A DNA stretch of 64,000 bases from Scalesia atractyloides (taxonomy: Eukaryota; Streptophyta; Magnoliopsida; Asterales; Asteraceae). Positions within the stretch are counted from its first letter, which is position 1. Each line of letters starts with the position of its first letter. A model generated the notes under the pieces. The model saw only the letters and a program-made list of their open reading frames with translations. It ran no database searches and had not been told where the DNA came from. Below are positions 21,001 to 32,494 of the stretch, piece after piece. The stretch covers positions 33,047,476-33,111,475 of the forward strand of contig CAMTDV010000022.1 of assembly GCA_947069175.1 (NCBI GenBank), read 5' to 3'. The translations under genes were made by a program, and so were the position numbers.

Positions 21001-23863
21001 GTGGAAGTAATTTCTTAACTGACACTCAAAGGCAATCAGTTTAACGCAACGTACACTCCGAAACAAGGACATAAGCTACACATACCCTAAATACCCTTTA
21101 CATAACTTAGGTATAAGTTTTGAAGGGTTATATGACAAAAACACGCTTATACAAGTCCAGGGACTATTTCGTCAAACTGCGAAAGTCTGTTAGTCCGTAT
21201 TCAAGATACGAACCATGTGTATCAATCCAAATATTTTTTTTATTCAATAAAATCTTGTATTTTATTGATGAGAATGCAAAAATTTCAATCTTTTCACAAT
21301 TTCGATCATTTTCGTGTTCGTTAAAGCGTTTTATGCATTTTTGCAAAACGCGTAACCGTACAACCGAACGAACCGACATCCATGACATTTCCGGCATAAT
21401 CCAAGTTACACATGTCTTAACACCTTTGTATAGCCTAAATATTAGGTTAAAGAGGATAAAAATGGCAACAAGTGAAAATACAAGTCCAATGGCCCAAAAT
21501 GTCAAAAAAAATAATAAAGATTTTTGCTTCTTCACCAAGTTTGCCAACCATCTCCAATTTTTGACATCTAGCACTCATTTTTCCACACTTAATTTGGTGT
21601 TAACACATGTTAGGACACTAATACACACTTGAGGACACTTGTCATCACCTTCTTGATCCTAAAATACTATAAATACCCCATGATTCTTCCATTTTTTTCA
21701 CAGCACTTCAAAACACTTCAAAACAAAGTGTGAAGTTCTTCTTTCTATCCTTCTTGGAGCTTGTTTCCAGCCTTTGGAAGCCTCTGATCTTGAGTTCCGA
21801 AAGTGTTCTTCCACACGAGTAAGTACTCTTCCTAGTTCTTTCATTATTTTAGTTATTTTGAGCTAAAAGTCGAACAGTTTGGCTTCCTGATTGACTTTTG
21901 GTTTTGACCATATTTGGTCAAGTCAAATTTCAATTGAACTTTGCAACATGATCGTAATCACGAAGGTTATAATCCCTAATGATTTCTCCTTCTGATTACC
22001 ACGTTTACTAGACGAAGGGACAAGTCAAAGTTTCGGTCAAAAATGCGCATGATGTGCATTTTACGACAGAACTATTTTTGGGTATCAAAACACCAAGTTT
22101 TGATACCAAATCAGTTTTATAAACTTAATTAGATGTATTTTGACATGTCAATCTCGTCACTTCTAGTTTAGTGCTTATTTAGGGTCATAAGTCGAGCGGT
22201 CTTGACCGTCGCTTTAACTTTCGAATCCGACCCGTTTGGTTGATCTTAGGATCCGACCAAACATATATTTGTGACCAAAGTTGTATAAGGAATAACCTAC
22301 TGAGGTTATACCTTATGGTCACATCATTTGGTTAGTGTTATGATAAGTTATTTCTATGTTCTTAAAAAATGACCAAAATGACCTTTTGCGCATAAATCAA
22401 TTTTAAAAATATGTAACTAAATTTTTGACATATAAACTGATGTTATAACATTTTCAAACATGTTTGGGCATTTAAGACTTATCATAAGACATGTTTAACC
22501 ATCTGATCACATGTTTACGCTAATGACCCGTTAAAGTAGCGTAAACTACCTTAACGAGTCATAATGGGTCAAAAGCACTTAGGATCCTTTCCAAATCAGA
22601 ATGTTAAGTTTGTTAAACCATATCACATGAGTTCCAACACTTTTTTTGTTTTATAAGACTTCATTCTATTCGATCTCCCGTTTGTAGTCCCAATACGCTA
22701 ACATATTTATCTGAGACTTCAGGACACGTTTGAGCTTTGTTTATTCCGTTGATCAAGAACACTTTGCAATCCTATGTGAGTACATAGTTCCCCTCTTTTA
22801 CGTTTTGCAAATGTTTTGGGTGACTCATATGTGCTAAATCATTTTCAAGTTTTCAAAAAAAACAATGTCTATGGTTTATATAAAAACAATACGATTTCAA
22901 TAATGTGAACAACTTGTTGATGCGTTATCCATAACACGAATGAAATTCATTAGCTTTGGCCGAGCTGACCAGTAGTATGTTTACTGGCAATCCCATTATT
23001 GGACTGTTCACTGGTGGAAGTTTGGGTAATGACAGATACTGTTTCTTATTTACAAATCATTTGTTGATTTGTTAGTCTAGTTAAAGAGACCCTTTGGTGG
23101 TCTATTACAGATACCCTTTGGTGGTATAGTCAACACAGGTTTGCATGTGTTCATTAAAGAATGATCAAAAGTTTTCACAATTAAAAACACAGACGATTTG
23201 TTTATGACATGGACAATTGGTTTATGACACGGACGATTGATTTATAACATAGACGAATGGTTTATAAAACGGACAAATGATTTATAACATGGACAAATGG
23301 TACTGAACAATGTCACGCAATGATTTTCACTTAAAGATATAAACCATATGAAGTTTTCTTTTGAATCAATCTATTACAAGGTTTTTACAAAAGAAACGTT
23401 TTGGTCAAGATTATGGCTATAAGGTTTCACAACTCTAACCAACTTGTTTTAGTTGGTTAATTGTATTGCAATGTCAGACACTTTTGATATAAGGTTTTCA
23501 CTTAACGACCCTTGTAGTCGGACGAGGTGTTGCATTATGTATACAAAGCCACGAATTTGACATACTCACAAAACCTATGTACTCGCCGGCATTTTATGCT
23601 GACTCTCTTTTCACATATGTTTCAGGAGTCAATGCTTGATAATATGATGCATGCTTCACGTAGGAATGGACGCGGGCCTTAGTGACTTAAAACATGAAAG
23701 ACAATTTATTTATGTGTTGTTTCTGTTTATCCCAAGACAATATGAACACTTATCTTAATAAAACAAAATTATAAATTCTATGAGTTGTGGAACAATAGTT
23801 CTGTGACATGGCTCCCCGACGTTTCCGCCGCGGTTTGTTGTTTTACGCGGTCGGGGTTTTACA
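21001..23863 (+). mobile_element. Gypsy-type LTR remnant ending at a CGG-rich terminus
   Basis: No credible coding sequence. TATA-like ACTATAAATACCCC at 21667-21680, followed by CACTTCAAAACACTTC and a donor-like ACGAGTAAGTAC near 21816, resembles a promoter/R region. Near 23581 ACTCGCCGGCA...TTTCAGGAGTC corresponds to a motif shared by all gypsy LTRs here. The stretch ends with GCTCCCCGACGTTTCCGCCG...GGTCGGGGTTTTACA (about 23812-23862), the family-type LTR 3' terminus. The 5' boundary was not found. Confidence 0.5.
23190..23301 (+). repeat. Tandem repeat, about 23-bp unit, five copies
   Basis: GGACGATTGATTTATAACAT-type units repeated imperfectly (GACGATTTG, GACAATTGG, GACGATTGA, GACGAATGG, GACAAATGA, GACAAATGG). 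Confidence 0.8.
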
Positions 23864-25289
23864 AGTAATGATTTTCGACCTTGTCTTTAGAAGAATCATC
23901 ATCAAATTCAAAGGAATAAAGATTTTAGATTGAAAAATGTGAACAGGGACGTTTCGAACGGACGAGTGAGTTTCGTGCGCAGGAGTCATTCGTTCGCACG
24001 AATGAGCCTGGTCCGTTTGAATAATAGAGTTCATCCGCATGAACTAGTTGATACCTTGGCCAATGACTCTATTACATTAGAATTTTATATTGTTTTTATT
24101 AACTTCTTATCAATTTACATTCTAATATTAGTAACAATTTGTTCTTATTTTGTAGTTGCTACTCGAACACATCGGCATTTTCGCTGGTTTACACAATAAT
24201 TCCAAAATAATTATAAAGATGATTGATGGATCTAAATGGGATTTGAAAATATCTACAGAAGAATGACTTTCAAAACTACAAGGTTTATAATCTCTTATAA
24301 TATCTACAGAAGAATGACTTTCAAAACTACAAGCTATGAGAATTATTTAACCGCATGACCCATGAAATCACAACTACCCTACGAGGATTATAGTGTCAAA
24401 AACGAGTGTTAAGTCTAGATGATTATTTTCTCGTATACATATTTTTTTATATTTAGTTTCCTAAATCCTCCGTTGTCATCCGAATACTTATACACTTGTG
24501 TTTCCTCCTGTAGGGTAACTCGGTGTCCCACTTCCAAACAACCAACTCTTCACGGAATTACCAAGTGAAAGCTTGTAAAACCGTGAGTACACTCGAACAC
24601 CCTTTTTACACTTTACACTTTTGGGTGCAACATGTTAACCTATCAAAATTACACGAAATCACACTTATACTTTTATGCAATCACACAAAAGATCCATCAA
24701 ACATGCTAAAGATACGTGATACGTGATTTATATACTTGGAACATTCTTATGTGATACAACTTGTCATTAACTTCGTACGAGCCTCCCCTTAACATGTATA
24801 GCGCTATAGGAGTAACGCACTGCCCGTATTCTTGTGGTCATGTTGAATTTATTTATATTTGCGGTAACACTTGAGGATTGACTTGTAAATCGCATGCCTT
24901 GTTTATATTAAGCTAGTATACTGATTTAACATGTGGATTCTTTTAAACTACTTCATACTTATGTTATATCAAACTTGTGTATTCGCCAATACTTTTGTGT
25001 TGAACTATATTTTTAACATATTGCAGGTTAAGGAGGACGCCATTCACTAAACGTAGTAGGGACTTCCTAAAAACACACCTAGAAACTTCTAGACTTTATG
25101 ATGCTATTTGTTAACCATGTTGTACTTGAATTTCTTAAATGTTGTACTTTTAAATTTCTTATGTTGTACTTGACAAATTTGAAATGAAATGAAATTTAAA
25201 ATCTAATATTGTCTCAAATAGTGTTATGATGTCTCGAGCAATCTATTTCGTCTCACTCCGATGTTTCCGCCATCGATTGCGGTGTGACA
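23864..25289 (+). mobile_element. Second gypsy-type LTR remnant
   Basis: Ends with CACTCCGATGTTTCCGCCATCG...GGTGTGACA (about 25256-25289), again the family 3' terminus. Near 24982-25027 ATTCGCCAATACTTTTGTG...TTGCAGGT matches the TCGCCAAC...ACAGGT stretch of solo LTRs F1 and F2. A 34-base word is duplicated at 24246-24283 and 24300-24333. Contains a foldback CATTCGTTCGCACGAATG at 23986-24003. No ORF with recognisable product. Confidence 0.5.
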
Positions 25290-25763
25290 ACAGCACTCCG
25301 CAGAACAATACAGCAAATGTCCGACATCCAAAAATAAATGTTATTTATCATAAACCATATATAGGGTATTGAAAACAACACAAAAATCCCTATGTAAACA
25401 TACGGTTAAAGCTACACAACTCATTCGGTAACTACTGACAACAAAACCGGTACAAAAACTATGACCAAATTAGTAAATTTATTAGTCTAGTGAACTAGTT
25501 AATAAAATTTGGACATCAAAAATATCACAAAGATGCATATGTAAACAATTCCGAGTAAGTAGAATAAATTACCGGTAATTGACCCGATAACGAAATATGA
25601 GCCGGATCCATTGTCCGAATAACAAAACGACTAGTCTAGTGAAACAAAGTTTAACATCGCATATAATGTGTCGGATTGTTAGTTTTTATAAAAACTAACC
25701 ATTATTATCAAAGTTTATAAAAAGTTTATAAAATATAAACTTATATAAGTAAACTTTATAAAA

Positions 25764-25814
<51 letters not shown>

Positions 25815-27150
25815 GATTTTAGTGGGCATCCCACTAACCCTTTTTGTTATGTGTTGTAAGAAGGAGAAGTGTGCTAAGTGTATGGCTAGGTGGATGGAAG
25901 ACCATAACATATATTAGTACACTTTCCACCAACCATTTCCTTTCATTTTTACTACAGCAAATCACTAACACTTCTCTCATCTTTCTTCATCTTCATATCT
26001 TCATAATCTTCAAGAACACCATCTTTTTTATCTTCATAAACATTCAATTTTATTACAAGCATGGCTCCTTCGTGATGATCAAAGGCATTTGGAAGTTGTT
26101 GGAAGTTATTTGAAGCATTTCTCAAGACTTGGAGCTTTAGGATTTTCATCTTTTCATCATTTTCATTTTTTTCATCATCTTGTTTAAAAGCTAGTTGTAA
26201 GATCTAAAATCTTGTACTTATATTTTTCTGATTTATGTTTAAACACATACGTACAAGTATATCATCTTGAAGATTCATCTAAAATCACATAAACTATAAC
26301 TAAAACTAAATAAACTAATATGATTAAATGTGATTTTTGATGATTCTTGATATTCTTTGAAGTTGTAATTATATAGTAAACTTGATCTTGCATCTATGTT
26401 TGAAAGTATAATCTAAACACATGCATGTTTAGATCTAGCAAGATCCATTAACAAAAATGTTATTGAACATGTTTTTCACACTTAAAAATGATTTTATGTT
26501 TTATGTAAAGTATAGATGTTTATATAAAACAAATGATATAAAAATTTTGTTAAAAAAGTATCAATAAAGTTTCCATTTTTGGAAGGGTTAAGATTACTAC
26601 AAATTCATAACATTTCTTGTTAAAAATTTATGATTTAAAAGAATAGTCATTGATATTTGAATGTTGTTTGAGTTGAAAAATGATTATAAACATGTTTACT
26701 AAACATGGGAAAGTCCATAGTTTAGGGGGAATTAAGGCAAAATTTTCTAAAAATTAATTATGATTAAGGTTGATAATTAAGTAAGGATTTATTGGATTAA
26801 AAAGTGATTTAAAAACCTTAATCATAATTATACAAGTCTTGGGTGAAAAATTTAAGTTCAAATTACTAGAGTTTTCTTGAACTAAAAATAAATAAATATA
26901 TATTTTTTTTGGATAAATATATATTTAGAAATCACTAAAAGTGTGTACATATTATTGTGTATAAAATTATGTATTTAGATTATGTAGCAATAAATACAAA
27001 AATGAATAATTACACAAAAAGTACAAAAATATATAAATACTTAAAAATAGACAAGTATAAAATATATATATCCAAACATAGAAAAAACGAACATATCGGA
27101 CAATTCGGACAAAATAGACAAACAAACGAAATGAACGATACGAACTTGTA
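25290..27150. other. Unassigned AT-rich sequence with promoter-like stretch
   Basis: No gene recognised. Holds an (AAT)n tract at 25764-25813 and, at 25900-26200, a CTTC-rich stretch (TCTTTCTTCATCTTCATATC) resembling the transcribed leader of an LTR. The rest is AT-rich and probably decayed LTR sequence. Confidence 0.4.
25764..25813. repeat. (AAT)n microsatellite
   Basis: About 16 uninterrupted ATA/AAT triplets. Confidence 0.97.
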
Positions 27151-27660
27151 AGTCCACCTGCAGGTGTCAAACCTATTCCTTGTTCATATAACATACACAA
27201 AGTGCGGAATCCAAGTGTGCATGCAACCAAAGCAAAGTAAAGAACACGGGCTAACCAAAGATTCACTATCTTGATTAATGATTGAGAACAAGTACTAACA
27301 TATACACACAATGCTCGTATGACTCAAACAAACTTGATGTGTTCTTGTGTCTTTGTCTTCACCAGAAAAGCTGAGAGGCTCACTGAACCAACCAACTAAC
27401 CGACCAACAACACTAACTGAGAGGTGCATGTCTGCTTATGTAGTGTCTGTCTAGACATTCGTACGAAACACGATTCTAGACATACGGAACACACTTTTTC
27501 ACACGAGACACAACTCCAGAATATTTGGTACCAGTCAACTGTTTCGTACGAAATACTTAATTCGTACAAAATACTCATTGATTCGTACGAAACATGTGAT
27601 TCGTACAGAATCCTTATTGTTGGAGAACGTGTGCAGACATGACGTTTACAAGACATAATG
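27151..27660. repeat. Palindrome-rich patch (TTCGTACGAA cluster)
   Basis: Perfect palindrome CACCTGCAGGTG at 27155-27166. TTCGTACGAA occurs exactly at 27458-27467, 27543-27552 and 27582-27591, with near copies at 27561 and 27600. No convincing ORF (the 72- and 90-codon frames here are low-complexity and overlap on opposite strands). Confidence 0.7.
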
Positions 27661-27987
27661 CTATGCACACATGCAACCGATTAACACAGACAAGCTAAGA
27701 TGTCATACTAGATCAAGATAGAAGGATATCTCGATCTATTCGACACGACCAAACCTATACAGACACTTGAGCAAAGACCGTACAATTACAACTGTAATTA
27801 AGAACAAGCGATAGCCACAAAAGTGTATCAACAGAAATAAACGGACGCTACGAACGGACACTCAAAATATATAAACATTGAAGTTTATATATATATTTAC
27901 AAAAACTAGTTACATGAAAACTATTAAATTATTTTTATAAACCTATAACATTTAATATAAAAAGTCTAAGTAAACTTTATATATAAA

Positions 27988-28210
27988 ATTTGGGCTAAAC
28001 CCATTTATATATACATTTGTACTAAGCCACTTTTATAAAATTTATTGGGCAAGGCCCACTTATAAAGCACAATTGGGTTACGCCCAACTTTTTATAAAAG
28101 ATATAATTGGGCTAGGCCCAACTATTTACAAGAATACAAATGGGCTAGGCGCATACATACCAAACAAATGGATTGGACTTGTGCATTAAACTTTTGGGCT
28201 AGGCGCATTT
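27988..28210. repeat. Degenerate tandem array of TGGGCTAGGCCCA-like words
   Basis: Seven units (GGGCTAAACCCA, TGGGCAAGGCCCA, TGGGTTACGCCCA, TGGGCTAGGCCCA, TGGGCTAGGCGCA twice, and a weak one) spaced about 30 bases, interleaved with TTATATAT-rich DNA. TGGGCC/GGCCCA words are bound by TCP-type factors in plants; that role here is inference. Confidence 0.6.
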
Positions 28211-29175
28211 AAACTAAAAGAATGCATATATATACATATATATAATATATATATAATGCAAGTCTAAGAAATTCAAGATGAAGTCTTGTACAAAAACAAA
28301 ACATAAACCTAAGTGTCTAACGAGATTAGAACACTTGTAGGTTAAGACACGAACGCAGAACCTGACATCACCTAGAGATTTGTACAAGACGCAAATCTGT
28401 GAGTTCAATTTCTCCTTTTATTTAAACATTTACAGTTTTAAACCTTTGGGGAATAATACTTGTTACAATTGGTATGGTTAAGCTAGTAAATGAAAATATA
28501 ATAGATCACGTGTGAATAGGATAATGTCAAGGGACCATTAATGAATATTCAAGTACCGAGGAACGAAAATGATAGATCTATTGAGTTTTTGCGAGCCCTA
28601 CTCTAAACGGCAACAAAAACATATCGTTAGAGTGCTTTTGTGTCTAAAACGAGTGTCTTAGACACACTTCATCATTTAGGTTTGGTTGCCTCCCATGTCG
28701 GCATACATATTAGTGTCCTTGCTAAATATTAATGATCTTACAAGTTTCATTTACGTTACATACCGAGTATTCAATACTTCAAATCTTTTAAAAGATTCAT
28801 TTGATACAAAACTAAATACATGAATTTACCAGCTTTTGTTGACGTTTATCAAACTTAACATGTATTACAAGTAACTAGTGGGCAGTATTGGAAAAAAATT
28901 ATGTGATGTTAAGAAGTCAAGTTTAAGATGTCATCCACTTTTGGGTTGTTTTAAGAATTTGGGTTTTGTAGATCAATGTTTTAGTTTTTCAAACAATGTA
29001 ATTTTGTTTGTTGAGTTGTCATAGTTTTTAACAATACGTTGATTTGTAACTTTACTTTAAATTAAAAACTATGGATGAACATCTTATTTCCTTTTATATT
29101 AACTGTTTACTTGATTGAATGCAACGATTACCGCTCTGACCACACCTTGCGCTTCCGCTACGACCGGGTGTGAAA
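28211..29175 (+). mobile_element. Third gypsy-type LTR 3' terminus
   Basis: Non-coding. Ends at about 29130-29173 with CCGCTCTGACC...GCTTCCGCTACGACCGGGTGTGA, a diverged version of the family LTR terminus (the final CA reads AA). No 5' boundary identified. Confidence 0.4.
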
Positions 29176-29765
29176 ATTCAATTGTGTGTTTATTGTTGGT
29201 TGAAATATTTAAACATTATCATTTGTCTTTTTTTATCATAAGTCATTAGTACGATTTAACATTGTGCTACATGTTCAAAAACCCATGTGTAATTATACTA
29301 AAATTTTAAAATTCGTTTATAGATAACTTATTGTATTATTTTAAATATGATGTTACTCATAAAATTAAAATATAAAAAACTTTGTCAAGTCCAGGATATA
29401 ACCTAGTTAAATATAATTGAATCTGAAATAAAGGAGCCCCAATAAACCTATTTATGGTCAAGTTTTTTTAACAACTGTAAAAGAAATTTAAAAGATATAA
29501 AAATAATTAAAAAGGTAAATATTCATGTATTAATTATTGAAAAATATATAATATATTAATCATAGAAAATAGATTATTTGATATTAAGTATCAAACAAAT
29601 TTTAATTTGATACACAATTTTATATCATGCATAATTTTGTTTATACATGCGTCCATAGTCAAAGTTATATTATACATCTAGAGTTTGAACCTGGGTTAAA
29701 CCGGTAATTAGTGAAAACAAATATATTTTATATTAATGATCGTATCCTATTATATTTACACGTGA
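29176..29765. other. AT-rich spacer, nothing recognised
   Basis: No ORF, no repeat structure and no known motif seen; this is the host sequence, or an older decayed element, into which D inserted. Confidence 0.5.
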
Positions 29766-29770
29766 CTTTT
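29766..29770. repeat. Target site duplication (left) of element D: CTTTT
   Basis: CTTTT directly precedes TGTCACAC and recurs exactly at 53948-53952 after the far LTR end. Confidence 0.85.
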
Positions 29771-30515
29771 TGTCACACTCCCGTATTTCCAACCAAATCT
29801 CGGTGGGACCGAGTGGAAAATATCGTGACGTAAGTTGATATCATCAGAGTCAATAATCACAGCACAGTGAAAGTCTTGGAGTTTAAAATACTGTTACAAA
29901 CCAAAATGTCCAAAGTTCGAAAATAATATACAGACGGTTTGTAACAAAGGATCCACAGGCGGATCGTAAAATATACAAAGATGTAAAACAGACTTTCGGC
30001 AGATCTAAGGATCTGCAAGATCCTCTTATATCACTACCAAGCAGCTTCCAGCCTATTTCGTATTGTACCTGCAACTTAGTCTTTTGAAAATGCGTCAGCT
30101 TTCGCTGGTAAATACAATTAACTGACTCGTTTTTAAAACATTTCAAAATCTGATTTAAGTGCACAAGGCACATAAAAATCTTTTAATAACTTGGGAAAGT
30201 TAAGCTTTTAACCTTGTATACAGATTCACATGTTTGTCAATACATTTGGGGCCCAGTATAGAAACCGAGACATGATTAACTGACACGCCACTTATAAACC
30301 CACGAAGGAGGTATCCCCAACTTGTGGGTAAAATATAATTTAGCATTCGCATTTGTCAGGTGTATGCCTACACCCCGTGCTTTGGTCGTGGCCATTAGTA
30401 ACTTAAACGAGCCGAGGATATCCAGGACATGATCGTTAACCCCCAATGTTTAAGTTATCAAACAAAACTGATAAAAACGGAATATGCGGATTTACTAGCC
30501 ACAATCCGGCATTCG
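29771..30515 (-). repeat. Element D 3' LTR, truncated
   Basis: Starts TGTCACACTCCCGTATTTCC like the 48362 LTR and stays collinear with it up to the AATCCGGCATTCG stretch, where it joins the leader (ACAGTGGATCATAAAGTC). The equivalent of about 2.2 kb of the LTR is gone. Confidence 0.85.
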
Positions 30516-31568
30516 ACAGTGGATCATAAAGTCACAGTTGTCATTGTCATATTTGACAATATAATATGGCTTGTAGGCAAATCAATTAGCATTATCTAAG
30601 ATGTTAAGATAGATAATCATCGTGCTGATGATATTAGTCATGATCTTATTGATCATATAGACTATGAGGCTTGAGCTTAGCTCATCACCTTGGACAGGGA
30701 ACCATAAGGTTACAACTGTCATTATCTTAATTGATAATATAGTATTGCTCGTAGGCAAATCATCACTAATGGAGCCTGTGGGCACTTCATCACTAATGGA
30801 TGTTAAATCATAGCCCGTAGGCACTTCATCACTAATGGATGTTTAATTATAGCCCGTAGGCACTTCATCACTAATGGATGTTTAATTATAGCCCGTAGGC
30901 ACTTCATCACTAATGGATGTTTAATTATTATCATCGCATTGATGATATTAGCCGGATCAAATTTGATCACATAGGCTATAAGGTTAGGACGTAGTCCATC
31001 ACTTAGACGGCTAGTATGGTTCCTCAAGTCACAATGCCAGGAGTATTAACATTGCTTGAATGTTAACACATAATTATCTTAATGGTTGATTAATAATAGT
31101 CATGGTCGCATTTGACCTTAATGACTTGGAGGGCTGAATATAGTTCACCACCTCTGGATAGAAGGGATTATCTTCCTTAACAATCATGATAGAGGGCTAT
31201 TCATCCTTAACTATCTTTTATAATTTGCCAATTACTATGGACTTTGCCATTTGGCTAATAAAAATCATTAAGAAGATCTTTTCGAATTATATAGCGGATC
31301 ATAAATTTCGAGTTAAAATCAAGACTGTCGCTTGAAGAGGATGTAACGATTACATATATATAATTCCAAATATTTCATTAAATAACAATAGAAAACTACA
31401 ATACTTGAAATAAATTAAACTGATTGTCCTTGCAGGGACTAAAAAAACAACATGTCCATGTAGGGACAAAAGAAATAACAGCCTTTATGATTAGCAACTA
31501 AAGAGTATAAACTAAGATCCACAATAGGGACTAAAGGAAAATTACAAACTAAAAAAATAGAATAAATT
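30516..31568 (-). other. Element D leader between ORF-X and the deleted gag
   Basis: Collinear with 42735-43690 of element E (ACAGTGGATC...GTCAC near one end, GCAGGGACTAA repeats near the other). No credible ORF; open frames at 30582 and 30803 merely translate the tandem repeat. Confidence 0.7.
30749..30929. repeat. Tandem repeat in D leader, about 39-bp unit, about 4.5 copies
   Basis: Unit GCCCGTAGGCACTTCATCAC followed by TAATGGATGTTTAATTATA. Position matches the different 34-bp array at 42828-43085 in E. Confidence 0.95.
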
Positions 31569-32489
31569 TCATTCGTCCTTCTTTCCTTTAACTAGCTTGG
31601 AAAGTTTCTTGAAGAACTTATTTGTCTTCTTCTCCGTCTTCTCAGCCTGTTGTTACATTTCCTTCATTCGCTCCAAGGCTTCATTAATGGCCTCAAGAGG
31701 TGGCGGAGGTTGTGGTTGTGATTTAGGCACAACCGGATACTGGTGCCCATAACTTGGGTATCCAGTAGGTGGATAAGTAGGTGGTAAAGGAGATGGGTAA
31801 AGTGCATTATGCATGATCGCTTGCATATACGGGTAATGTGATAGCGCCTGATAATTTAAGTTTGTCGGTGTAGTCAGGTTAAAAGGATTATATTAGATGT
31901 ATCTGGATATGTAGGGATAGGGTTATTAAAAACCAACGGTGGTGGTTGAACCACAGGTGGTGGTGTTAGTTCCACCACAGGGAAGTATTTGAGGGTCCAC
32001 CTTTGTGGGTCCTCAGGAATGGTAGGGTAGGTTTTGGGCAATGGTGGTAGCGAACCTGATCATTGTCCAGCATGCACAGACATATGTGCACCACGTTTCC
32101 TCCTTAGTGGCTCAGGTGGTGCTAAGGTTGCTCCACCGGTTCCATTTGGATGTCTTCCTGTGTAGGAGGCAGTGTTGTAGAGTGGTATGAAGGAATGTTA
32201 ATAAAAGTAAATTGATTCCAATACTGATCCCATTCATTAGGACCTTGGTAAGGTGACCTTGCATAAGGTTCGAGCCACTAGAAACTTCAATGGGGTGTCC
32301 ATGTGATCCCAGGGTGGCATCTTCGGATCGGAGTCCTCGTCCATAGCATTTGGTTGATCAACTGATTCTGCCTAGAAGTGGGTTAAAAAAAGATCGGGGT
32401 TAAATTCTTCATGGTATGAATGTGAATGATGGGAGTGATTAGAGTGGTGTGAATGATGGGAGTGGTGAGAGTGGTGTGAATGTTAAGAA
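31569..32489 (-). pseudogene. Element D ORF-X, 3' part
   Basis: Minus-strand counterpart of the E ORF at 43696-44455: Pro-rich (PPPLEAINEALERMKEM region), ending in a basic tail (KKTNKFFKKLSKLVKGKKDE) and stop at 31569-31571. In-frame stops (for example a TAA in the MKEM-x-QQA segment) make it defective. Near 32400-32480 it encodes an extended His/Ser repeat (HHSHHSHHS-type) absent from E. The frame is cut by E's insertion; its start lies at 48191. Function unknown. Confidence 0.6.
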
Positions 32490-32494
32490 TTTTG
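32490..32494. repeat. Target site duplication (left) of element E: TTTTG
   Basis: Exact match to 48074-48078 flanking the other LTR. Confidence 0.9.

Noticed and set aside
21120..21632. 170-codon plus-strand frame, with 136 codons on the opposite strand
   Set aside because: Both strands open over the same DNA, composition low-complexity, located inside a gypsy LTR remnant; no domain recognised.
26957..27311. Open frames of 64 and 114 codons on opposite strands
   Set aside because: AT/Lys/Ile/Tyr-rich, overlapping on both strands, no motif; typical of AT-rich non-coding DNA.
30749..30929. CRISPR-like array
   Set aside because: Contiguous tandem repeat without unique spacers, in a plant LTR element; the same applies to 42828-43085.
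30803..31027. Repetitive protein frame (IIKHPLVMKCLRA units)
   Set aside because: It is only the 39-bp tandem repeat read in a frame divisible by three.
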